From Corydoras sp. C115 (Eukaryota > Chordata > Actinopteri > Siluriformes > Callichthyidae): a stretch of DNA of 64,000 nt. The translations under genes and the position numbers were made by a program. The notes below the pieces were generated by a model. The model saw only the letters and a program-made list of their open reading frames with translations. It was not told where the DNA came from and searched no databases. This document shows, one piece after another, positions 1-11,900 of this stretch. The stretch lies in NCBI GenBank assembly GCA_019802505.1, contig JAFMOC010000031.1:4222501-4286500 (forward strand). Direction: 5' to 3'. Numbering within the stretch: position 1 is the first letter of the stretch; each line of letters opens with the position of its first letter.

Positions 1-575
1 GTTTGTAGTGTTTGAAGAATTCTATTGTTTTGTGTGGGGCTATTTTGAATTGTCATACAGTTCGCTGTAGCATTATCTTCAAGCAATTTTAATTGCACCT
101 CATTTTGTAAAGAATAATAATCAGTAATTTAACCCTAGTTATTTTCTGTACTGTTCAGTAATTGTAGGTTCAGTAATTACGGTCATAATAAGACCATTAT
201 GTTCTACTGTGGAGGTCAAGATAACATTCAGTACCCTAATCACTGTACTTTGTGTGAGTTTAGTAACAGTTTCTGGTCTTCCATCCTAAAGCAGAAGTAG
301 CAAAATGGTAGTACTTGTGATCAGAGGCTAAAACTTCTGCTAGTTGGGATGGTTAATATAGTGTTGTAGCAGATTTTAGTCAACCAATCACAAAGAAGTA
401 TATAAATGTGTAAACCTGTATAAACAAACGAATCATATGAAGCAAATAATATGTCCAGAATTGTGGATTAAAAGATTTTGCTTGGTTATAATTATAATTC
501 TAAACCTGCATGCTGTAGATTGTTTAGAAGTTCAAACCACAATTCTGGATTTCATTAATCATAATTAGTATTAAA

Positions 576-645
<70 letters not shown>

Positions 646-1260
646 AATAAATAAAAAAGGGTTTGCGCTCCATTGTGACCAGATTGAGAACCACTTATAT
701 TTACAATTAAAGGTGCAGATTTATTTAAATTACAGTAGTTAATTAATGCAATATTTCTTAGCTGCTATAAAATCAATATTATAGATAATACCACTTTACA
801 GTGTTGAAACACAGCGTTAAATATACACAGCAGGCGAAAACTTTTGGAAAATGGTGAACTGCAAGATGATATTAGATGTGTAATTTTATTTTGATTCATT
901 GTGATCTTAATCTCAAAAACATACATGCCATAAATGCCTGTTTTAAAGGTGCAGCAGATTAAGAATTTTATTTACAAATATTAACATAACTCTTTAGTTC
1001 CTTCAGTTTAGACAAAGGACCTGCTTTGACAAGTCACCTCAGTTTTGGCCTGTTGTGTGTGTTTTGTGTATGAATAAATACATGTATACAAAACAGCAGT
1101 CTTTTCCCCTTTGTGTACAGTATATGCAGACTGCCACCAGCTTTTAGGAAGAGCAAAATCAATCTATGATACAGCAAGGCCAAGGTTTATTTTTGTATTT
1201 CTTTTGCTTTCCCTCTGTGGAACTATACATTTAATAAACAGAAACTGATCTAATATATTT
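1..1260 (+). other. Probable 3' UTR of an upstream gene
   Basis: No coding exon is visible. An AATAAA at about 1227-1232 is followed by a GT-rich stretch (GTGTGTCTC), which is the normal layout of a poly(A) site on the + strand. In human the gene upstream of PDLIM3 on the same strand is SORBS2, so this could be the sorbs2 3' UTR; that is inferred from synteny only. The stretch also holds the (AAT)n tract listed separately. Confidence 0.3.
577..652. repeat. (AAT)n/(AAAT)n microsatellite
   Basis: About 76 bases of AAT units grade into AAAT units. Confidence 0.95.
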
Positions 1261-2599
1261 TCCAATAGTGTGTCTCTACTTATTGCTTCAGCACGTCGTA
1301 ACAACATGTAGTTAATGTTGAGCTGCAGCCTTTGGGGTTTTCAGTTATAGAGGACCTGAAAGTAACCATACAGTAAGTTGTAATCTAACAATTACGCTTT
1401 TATTTAAGATCAGTATCATTGGTGTTTTTAATATGTTTAAAAAGGCAATGTTGAGCCAAATATCAAGTGGTGAGATAAAAATCCCAGAATAGAATCACGA
1501 TTTACTCTCCCTCTCCTCTCTCTCTCTCTCACCCCCACACACACACACACAAAACAAAACAAATCTTTGTATTTAAACCATCAGCCAATATAACGTTTGT
1601 GTTAGAATGACATTATGCCTGTACTAATTGACAGATGTTGTTGGCACGACAATTGACACACACTACAATGTTTCATTGTATCAGCTATAAAAATAATGAG
1701 GTTGATTGGGTAATTGAACAAAAGTAGGCACTTCACGCAAGCTCTCTAGTGGCTTATTTACTGAGCATTTGGAAACATTAATAAATTGTTAAATGAAACA
1801 CTGCTGTATAGCTTTAATGTTATTCAGCACTGAAGCCACTGTAACTTCCAGCTGGATCAATAAGGATTTAAAACACCAGATGTACACATATAGATGCCTA
1901 GGTCTTTCAATTAACAAACTGTTTACAAAGAGAAAACTTGACATCCTCCAAAAACAGATTTGTTTTTATATTTAAATTATCAAGCAATAGGCAGCAGGTT
2001 TATATGTTTAATTTTATGTATTACCCTGTTTTAAAAGTCTCAAGCTCCCATTAGTAAAGGCTATTTGTACTGGTGGTTCTGTAAGCACTGTCTATAATTA
2101 GTTCCTTGCCATTCTATAGTTGTTCATGTAGCTCCATGGTGACATTATAAACAGTGCAAGTAAAACGTGATCTGGGTTTTCTCTCACTGTGAAAAAATGG
2201 GAGGAATTCTGATGACTTTTCAAACTTTAGGCTTTTTATTAGAATTTAAATCTTTCCATCAATCATTTAGTCATTTAATATAGAAACCATATATCTGGAT
2301 TACTGCTTTATCAACTAGGAATTGGTACAGCTGGTTTAGGAAATCATAGCATATGGCTTTTAGCCATCCTGATTGAGCACATTACACGTTTGGCACACTA
2401 CTATAGTAAACAGGGAAAATTTAACTGTTTTAGTATAGTTTTGTCTACCAAATTTATTTATTGTATCCTCTCTACATGACTTCTCATCATCATTCATATA
2501 ATCCTATACCAGGGACTAGGGTTGGGTGCCCATGCTCATCTAGGGGAAAATGTTTTGTGCTGATACACAAATGACAGGGCACCAATTCATCGCTGGGTA

Positions 2600-2636
<37 letters not shown>

Positions 2637-3880
2637 TATGGGGGCAATTTAGAGCAAACGATTCACCTTCAGTTCATGTTTTTGACCTGTGGGAGGAAAC
2701 CAGAGAACACAGAGAAAAGCTACGCAGACACAGGAAGAACATGGAAACTCCACCCAGATAAGTTTTGGAACTACAAATGTACAAGATGATTGAACACATG
2801 GAAGCATGTAACTTTGGAATAGACATACAACCTCACTACAAGCACAAAAACCATAACAAATATGCCGTAAGTGCTGCTGGGTAACTGGATACTGTTACCA
2901 CTGCAAGTTTTTTTTTTTATCGTTAGTAGACAAAAGTACTACTACTACCAACATAAGCCAACAAAAAAAGACTACAAAAACTACTGCTGTAATTATACTA
3001 AAAATGCTACTATGTTAGCCCCTCTCATTAAAAGCTTTGAACAGTATTGTAGTCCCAGTGCTTTACCAAATAAGGAGTATGCTGCATAATGAGGATGGTC
3101 CATCTGGTTTTTAATATATCACTTGGTCAGACATGGTGATATGATTTCATAAATTATATGCTGAGTTGGTATTCAGTGACCCTTGGTTTATTTTTTCCAA
3201 AGTAAATTATAAATCATTGTGAAAGTCTTTCACAATTTACACCAGTTAGAGATGGATGGAGAATCACATCACTGCAGTGCTTAATCCTTAGTGTGTGATC
3301 ATAAAGGAATGCATAACCTGTAGGTAAAAATGTCAGCACTAATTTCATGACATGTGATACCTCTACTCTGTTAATTTGTGGAATGTAGTGAGCACAGGTG
3401 GACCATCTCTCACCAACTATAGTTATGTGGTAAGAACAAAGATGTTTCACATAAACTAAATTCCAGTTCTGCATCGACTCTTGATGATACTTCTCACATT
3501 GTTTTGCTTGAATGTACAAAAAAAGATCAATTTGTCCTTGATTTGCTGAGTGATTTGCCTGTCAAATCATCACAGATATCTGGCCAATAACAAGGAAAGA
3601 ATTCTAGAAAATAAAGAACAGAGAGTGGGGATACTCTGGCGAGTCTGGGAGAGTGTGGATACCAATATAAACTAAAGAGAGTAGACAGATTGACAGTGCT
3701 TAAAAGAGAGAATGCTAAAGCGCACTACCTCAGACCTTCAGTTTGCTGTATGACCTCATGCTAAGAGGAGGGGCATCCTGGCATCCAACTCATACTGATA
3801 TACACTTTTATAAAGGATTTAAACAGGCACTGACCGCCAATCTGTGTTGGCTTTGTGAGTAAGCAGGTCAAAAGAAACAG
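1261..3880. other. Intergenic region upstream of pdlim3
   Basis: No exon is recognisable on either strand. The only open frames are short and lack codon bias or family resemblance. A CT/CA tract lies at about 1507-1550 and a decayed SINE with an expanded CA run at about 2505-2760. Sequence close to 3880-3990 is treated as the pdlim3 promoter. Confidence 0.5.
2505..2760 (-). repeat. Decayed tRNA-headed SINE with (CA)n expansion
   Basis: Blocks shared with the intact copies at 20755 and 22249 occur in reverse complement: the 'GGGTGCCCATGCTCATCTAG' end, the CA run at 2601-2634, the 'TATGGGGGCAATTTAGAG' block and the 'GGAACATGGAAACTCCACCC'-like end. Many substitutions indicate an old insertion. 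Confidence 0.75.
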
Positions 3881-3883
3881 GAA

Positions 3884-3937
3884 CAGCTGATTTCGGCAGT
3901 CCAGCAGCTGCTACTCTGCCCTAGGCTTATAAAAAGA
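3884..3937 (+). promoter_or_regulatory. Putative pdlim3 core promoter: two E-boxes plus TATA box
   Basis: Two CAGCTG E-boxes (3884-3889 and 3905-3910) sit just upstream of a TATA-like TTATAAAAAG (3928-3937), about 55 bases before the pdlim3 ATG. CAGCTG is a classic binding site for MyoD-family factors, and PDLIM3 is a striated-muscle gene. Spacing predicts a start site near 3955-3965. Regulation by myogenic bHLH factors is inference. Confidence 0.5.
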
Positions 3938-3990
3938 CTAAGAGAAAAGACTAAACTAAGATTGAACAAGAGTGAGCAAACTAGAAAGGC

Positions 3991-5898
3991 ATGCCGCAAA
4001 ACATTGTATTGGAAGGACCAGCCCCTTGGGGATTTCGACTGTCTGGTGGCAAAGACTTCAACCAACCTTTGACCATTACAAGGGTAAGTTTAAAAAAACT
4101 TAAAGAGATTAGCTACACTTCATACATATCAGCAAGACTCAAAAGCACTGAGAGGCAGGAATGCACCATAGTGTGCCAAGCAATAATGGGAAGGGCTAGA
4201 GAAACTCATGGGTTAAACAGTACTTATTTCAATAAATGACAAAAAGACAAAATTCTGATGTGTTGGGCTACAGACATGTTTTTACTTTTTCTTTGTGCAT
4301 TTATTAACGTTCAGCAACATGCAGTCATTAAAAGCTGTTTAAATTGATATATTTATATATATGATGTGAAGAGTCTCTTGGTAAATCAGTACACACTGCT
4401 TCTTTGCTCAAGACATTCCTCTGAAAGACTGGTAATGTCTAAGGCATTACAGCTTTCACATAAACATATCAGTGTGATGGACTGGTATGAGAAACATGTT
4501 TTGATAAACTAATATTATCCTTTTATCACCTTCCTTTAAAACATGATAATGTTGTGAAATACCGCTGTCAATTTAAGCTTGAAAGGCATTGAAACTAACA
4601 AACTAAAATTTGTAGATATTTACAAGTAATAATTTAATTATACTTTTATTTTATTACGACTTTGGTTTGTTTGCAGTTTTTAATCACTAGTGTATAGGAA
4701 ATAGAACATCACCCAACCACCACATCATCCTGCTAAACATAGCACAGGCCACATTATCCCAAAAGGGATTTATTGCTCTGAATTTCTGGTAACCCCTCAC
4801 CCATGCTAAGACAAATCCAAAGGGGTTCTCCACACCTGTTGCTCAGTGCATTGCTTATCTGTGAACCCCTGTGCTCTTTAGCCATCTGCTAATGGATAAG
4901 ATTTGTAAGAGGTGGAAGGTTAACTTAATGTTACTCCTTGGCTCTGAGGAAATTTCTGATTGGTAGGTGTAATTACTGAATAATTTATAGTTTGACCTCT
5001 GCAGTTCTGTTCCATTAACATTAACAGGTCTACCGTTTAAGATCACAACCCTTAATTAAGTACTGTGTCTACACATGATCACGGCTGACCGCAAACTCGC
5101 TAAGTGGTAATATCTTGTGGCATCTCGCCAAGTGGTAACATTCTTTTTACACTACTATCTTCTAGTTATAAACTTGGAGGATATTCGTTTTTAATTAGCC
5201 TGTGTTAAGAAAATTGTGATAGGATATGTATCATATACCCACTTGATAACGCTCCTATTAATAAACAAGAATTTGTGTAGTTGATGAAATGTTAGCCATC
5301 TGCATCATTGTAACTAGTTTTAATTCGAATTTGTGGTCATAAACACTTGTTTACTGATTAAGTAAATTTGCTATCTGAGCTTAATGTTAATATTCTTTAC
5401 TTACCAAAAGTTATATTAATTAATGATTGCTCCCTAATATGTTCTATAACAGGACCACTTATTTAATATTGTCAATAATACAACACTGACATATTTCTGC
5501 ATTAGTTTTATGACCGCTGATTAGACATCTTTCCTTCAACACAATGCACCAAACAAAATATGGCTGTAAGCATTATGATACAAGATAAAAATCACACACA
5601 CACATTATCCAAAAAATAAATGGTTAAGTGCACAAGTGGCTACAAACAGTGGATATGTAAAAAAGCATAAACATTAGGTAGAACATACCTATTGTTGTAC
5701 GCAAACATTGTTTCACAAGTTAAAGCTCAAATCATAATTTCCTGTGTGAATGGTTTAAACGTTACTTGACTGATATCTGCATTAATATATGAAAGATCTA
5801 AAACCAGGATTTGATACAAATTGTTTTTGCCTTGTTTAAATAGTTAAAAAAAAATCACAGTGCATCTTGAACAATAAGGGTCTTTAAAACTGCTTTGA

Positions 5899-5978
<80 letters not shown>

Positions 5979-8900
5979 TGATTTAAGTTGGGTTAACTGA
6001 AAAGTCATAAAACATCATAATAGCCTCATTGGTTTTATCATTGTGGTTTATAACTCTGGTATGTGTTACACTGTGATTATTATTCCACAGTTGTGTGATT
6101 CACTGAAGATCGGAGGTGTTTTTTGCAGATGTTGTACATTTTACCACAATGAGCTCATCTGATATATTTTGATTGATAACCTGTTATTAGTTATACACCT
6201 GGTGTGAACATAAAAAGCTATATAGTTTGTCCCTCTGCTTTTTTTCCTAACACTTGATTCCACATATTTTCCACAGTTTTATCTTTCTGGTTACATTGTA
6301 TCACTGAATGTCTGCAGAATGTGTATGCTTACATCATCTGGACATCATCCAATCAACAACCATCGAGACCTTACAAAACCTTTGCTTAAAGAAAATCTAA
6401 AATTAATAATTTACTATATGTGTACATGAAGCAATGTTTAAATGCTTTGCTTACATAAAGCAAAAACAGGAAACAAAGCATAACCTGAGAACATGAACTG
6501 GAGAAGTAATCAAACAGCCAAGCTTAGTTAAAATTTTGTCAAAGAAAAAGTGAGAAATAGCCTGCCCAGGGATGAAAAAAGGGGAATGGGAAGAGTAAAG
6601 AATGATGTCAGAAGCCAGCAATGAAGGCGAAACCGAGAGCTACTGAACAGAAGTGCGAATGCCACTGAGCTTTAGTCAGTGAACCATCAAAAGACTAAGA
6701 TTTCCTCCCTGTGGGTGACAGTACACTTCAATTAACACAAGAACTCAACTATTTATAGCCACTGTGTACGATGTATATGGAACATATTATTCAGTGGAAC
6801 AATATTTGTTTTGCAGAACTATAAGGTAGACCTTTTTTAAAACAGCAGCAAAAAATATTAGTGCCTGTATTCTAGCATATAGACATCATTATTAATTTAT
6901 TCAAACGCACACTATATAGAGGCAATGTTACCTCCATGTTTTTGGATTTTAGGAAAATGGAGGAACTGGAGAAAACCAACCCTATGGCATATATATATTT
7001 TAATCAAATACAAAAACGTTAGAGTTATTTATGCTGCACTATAAATAAAAATGGAAAAATCATGTGGGATTTAATGTAATACACTTATGGTTATAAAAAC
7101 ATAGAGGTGAATGGGATTAAATGCACAGATCTTTATATCCCCTGCCTTAATAAAAATGAGATTCATTGGATATTTTCTGTTAGAGCAGTAAAAGTTTTAA
7201 CAACATGCAAATGCTCAATTATTTGGCTTACTATTATTTGAATTTAGGAAAACACAATGAACTGCAAAAATGGCTTTTTTTATTGCATTCTCAGTTCTGT
7301 GCGCATATGGGGTGCCCTGTGCTGCCAATTTTCATACTTGGAGTATGTAAATATGGCAGTGGAGTGATGGTTACATGCTGGTGGCAGGTGGGACCAAGTC
7401 ACCTGTGGCTAATTAGTGAGTCTCTCTCTCTTCAATAAACAGTTCATACTTAAAAACACTGCTATAAAGGGTGTAAAGGAGATATTCCGTGAGTTGAGAA
7501 ATGTCATGTGTTAGAATAGGGCAACAAAATGTATTTAGTTTTCTGAGTCTCAAAAAGCAGAGTTTGATATCAGTGTAAATAGCTTTAATGAGTTCACACA
7601 CACATCCATAGTTTGTTTACGCACATTGAAAAGTTTGGATCGTTTTGGCTGTAGTTGGCATTTAGGAAAAGCACTAGTATTTACAGTAAATATTGTATTT
7701 ACAGTAAATTATAATGGTAATTGACTTAAAGCTTATCACAAAATTCCACTTTTACAATGTAGAAGTAGTGTACAGAGAATAAATTGAGGGATAATGTTAA
7801 AACCAATCCATGATGCATACATCTCTTTCTATGTGGATAAATGGGTTGTTATACTTCCACAAACTACCAGTTCCTATACAAGATCCAAGTAACACAAAAA
7901 CACGTTATTATTACCATTAATATTTCTTTTTAGGTGACTCCTGGAAGCAAAGCCTCTCTGGTCAACCTGTGCCCAGGCGATGTCATTCTGGCTATTGAGG
8001 GAGTCTCAACAGAGGGGATGACCCACAATGAAGCCCAAAACAAGATCAAAGACTCTACTCATCAGCTCAGCCTTAAAATAGAGAGGTGAGAATCATAGAG
8101 TACAAATATATTTTTTAATAAATATAGAAATCAATTTGCATTCATGTTTTTGTCTTTAGTTTAGCCACTTTGTCTGTTGTTTAAAGAAATTTGATAAGAT
8201 CTCTCCTCAGATTATACTTTTTGGGAAACATACCATGCTTCATTTAATTGCATTGAGTATTGAGATTATTAATGTTCCTGATTAGACCATGTGATGTAAA
8301 TTAGTTGAATCTTGTAATTTCAGGGAATCAGTCATTTCATCTGTCATTTCATCACCTTGCTAAATATTGCATTTGACCAGATTTGCACAATCTGTATTTC
8401 AGGCCTGAAACCAAACTCTGGTCTCCACAAGTGATGGAGGAGGGCAAAGCGCATCCTTTTAAAATTAATTTGCAAGCAGAGCAGCAGGTAAGTTTCCAAA
8501 AGAAATCATCTAAGCTGACAGGAATCAAAGTTAACAGATGGAATGATTAAAAAAATAAAATAAAATAAAACGCACATTAAAAGTTTGTAAAACTTTTTTT
8601 TTTCTAAATGTAAGTCACATAACGAGATAAACACTGATATCAGTACATAAGTGAAATGAAACTATGGCTAACAACCTGCTACTTAGCATGGAGGCTAAAA
8701 TCCTTGTGTTTAATGCATGCATGATTGCATGTTCATAGAATTTTTTTCTTTTATTATTTGACCCAAATAAGCCACCTGGGCTCTCAATGCTAGACAGAGA
8801 TTATTGATAATGAAAATGAGACTATCATTATATTATTATGTAATATAGGACAAGTTTGATCATAATAAGCACACTATTTTAAACCATAAAGATGACCAAT

Positions 8901-11900
8901 AGCAGCATTGCTTTATGTTATTTTTGCCTGTGTAAAATGTATGGTGTGTGTGCTGCTTTAGCATGCAGTCTGTTTATCGCATACAGGAGTTTAAGCCCAT
9001 AGGCACTGCCCATAACAGGCGAGCACAGCCATTTATGGCTGGTGCCAGTCTGGATGATAACAGACAGGTGGTGAGCTCTTCCTACAACAGTCCTATTGGT
9101 CTCTACTCTGAAGGCAACATCCAGGATGCCCTGCAAGGGCAAATACGTGGCCTGGCTCATGACAAACCCAATGGGTGAGTGGTAGTTTGCCTGTCTGTTG
9201 CTCTAATATATGGCCAAAAGCATGTAAATGTGAGATATGTTTATAGTTATTATTATCTTGCTTATTTGAATAATGTTTCCATTCTGAATTTGGAATGGCT
9301 GCTGGGATTTGACTCTTTGCAGATCTCTTTTACAGAAGTACTGCAATAAAATTATTAAGCCATGGACTGCACCTTGTCAAACAGTAAAGGCGGTGTTAAA
9401 TTGCACTCCAAACTACGAACACAATTTATTTGTATTAAATTGTCAGAGTACAGAATGCTGTAACATATTTTAATCCATGCTGTAACCTTAATGCCTTGTT
9501 CAAAATTAAAAAAGCAGTGGTATTTACATACTTATGGCCATATGATGCCTAAATCGCCACAAATCAGTTTCTTTACTCCAGTGTAACCCGTTTTCCACTA
9601 ACACCTGACCTTTGTGGGGCTGAAAGTTTCTTTAAGGCTGATAACTAAAAACTAAATATTTATTTTTATTACTATTTGTATTCAACTTGAAAAAAATAGT
9701 ACAGTAAATGTGCATTTCTAACCTTGTACAAAGTGTACAACAGAAAATGTGTAATATATAGGATTTTCATATATAGTGTAAAAGCAACACAATAATTAAA
9801 GCTTTGCCTTTAAAAAAAACTCTTTATGCAGTTGCCTTCTATATTTTCTGGCAGTTTCTGACATCCGTTATAAGAAATATTGTCTTCATTATGCAAAATT
9901 CATTTAACTATGACATTAGAAGGGTTTATTGCACATGCACCATAATTCAGATAGGCCATAGTGATTTAATGGCATGTAAATGGATTTATACAAGGATACT
10001 TAATTTCATTCCCTCTTTCTGAACCATTTATTGGTGAAAGTAATTGTAGTAGTTCATTATCCTGTTCCTCTCCATCCCTCTCTGATATGATAAATCTTCA
10101 GGCTTTGTGGCAGTGAAATCAGCTCCTAATCAAGCATTTTAATTTTATTTTTTAATTAAAATATTGGGTCTTTCTGTATTGTGGACAAATTAAATGCCTG
10201 TCCAAAGCGCAATGCATTCTTTTTAAAACAGCAACTGCTTTTTGTGGGGAACTTATGGCAAAGGACAAGTTGGGGCAAATTAATTCTGATTTTAAGACTG
10301 AAATAGAGAGGCATTCCTTTTCTCCACTTAATAATACATAAAGACACCTCATACCGGTCATCCCTTAACATCATTTAAAACAAGAATATATATTATACAC
10401 ACGGACAGTAACTTTTCCTTTCTTATGTTTTATTGAAGCAAACTAACTGCCATGTATGTAATTTGAAATACAAACATGCTCACTTCACCATTATTTTAAT
10501 GGTATTAATGGTTTTCTATGGTATACCAGATCCTACATATTGCTATTGTTATTATTTTGCTTTTCAGGTAAGAACTGTAGAATGTATTTCATAAATACAT
10601 TAATAATATAAAAGATATATATGTTCTACTTAAATATCATATTTAAATATCATTGCAATCACATATTTAAGCTAGGTCCAAAAAATAAATCAGGCAACTC
10701 ACTTTTAAAATCTTCTTAATATCCAGATGAAATTCCCTTAGTCCAATAAAGCCAATAAACAGGTTTTAACTCCAAAACTCTTCTGGATTTTATCATTGTA
10801 ATCACAACTCGTTCTAATTATAAATGTCCTAAATTGTCGTTATTTTTTCATATTACAAAACACATCAAACTTCTGATATTATGGACATAAGTGCGTGCCA
10901 GCTGTACTTAATTGTTTTCTGTTGACTAACGCGGACACTCTGACACCAATCGGTGATCTCCATTGCCATTTATCCCGCCTCTAGTTTTCACCAATGATTG
11001 CTCTGTTCGCGTAAAAGTGCCGGAGAACGTAACCAATAAGAATTCGAGCACCTGCGTTGTTCTTAAAACGGGTGGAGAGTATATTAATACTTGTGCAAGT
11101 GCGGTGGGATTTAGATAGAGCTGTGTAACCATTAATCACACAATAAACCTACATATTTAACACGTTTAATCATTCATTCATTATCTCCCGCTTTATCCTC
11201 TATTAGGGTCGCGGTGGGGTTCCCCATGCCCATCCAGGGGAGAACATCTCGGGCGCTGGGCAGATAGACCCAGGACAGGGCGCCAACCCATCGCTGGGCA
11301 CACACTCACTCACACAGACACACTCTATATGGGGCAATTTGGAGAATTCAATTGACTTGATCTATGTTTTTGGACTGTGGGAGGAAACCGGAGAACCCGG
11401 AGGAAACCCACGCGGACACGGGGAGAACATGGAAACTCCACCCAAATGGGGATTCGAACCGGGAATCCCTAGCGCTGAGAGGCGAATGTGCTAACCACTA
11501 AGCCACCGTGCCGCTAACGTTTGATCATTTTCTATTAATTTCTATTAATGCAGTATGTAAAGCTTATTTATCTTACCTTTAACTTTCTTCCAATTAAAAA
11601 AAAATAGTATTTTTGTACTTGGACAGATAAATGTCATAGAAACAATCTAATTTATAAAATGTATTATTATGACATTTTATATAATCACCAATTTTATTAT
11701 ATTCTCTATATTTTTTTTGTATTGTATTGTATTCATGTTTGAATGTAAAGTCTATGTAGGTGAGAGAGAAACGGCATTTTGATTCTACTTAATGTCCAAG
11801 ATCGTGAATTGACAATAAAGAATCTTTATCCTTTATCCCATAATTATTAAAAATACTCATAATAATTATTAAGATTAAGTTTTATTTATGCATATGGCTC

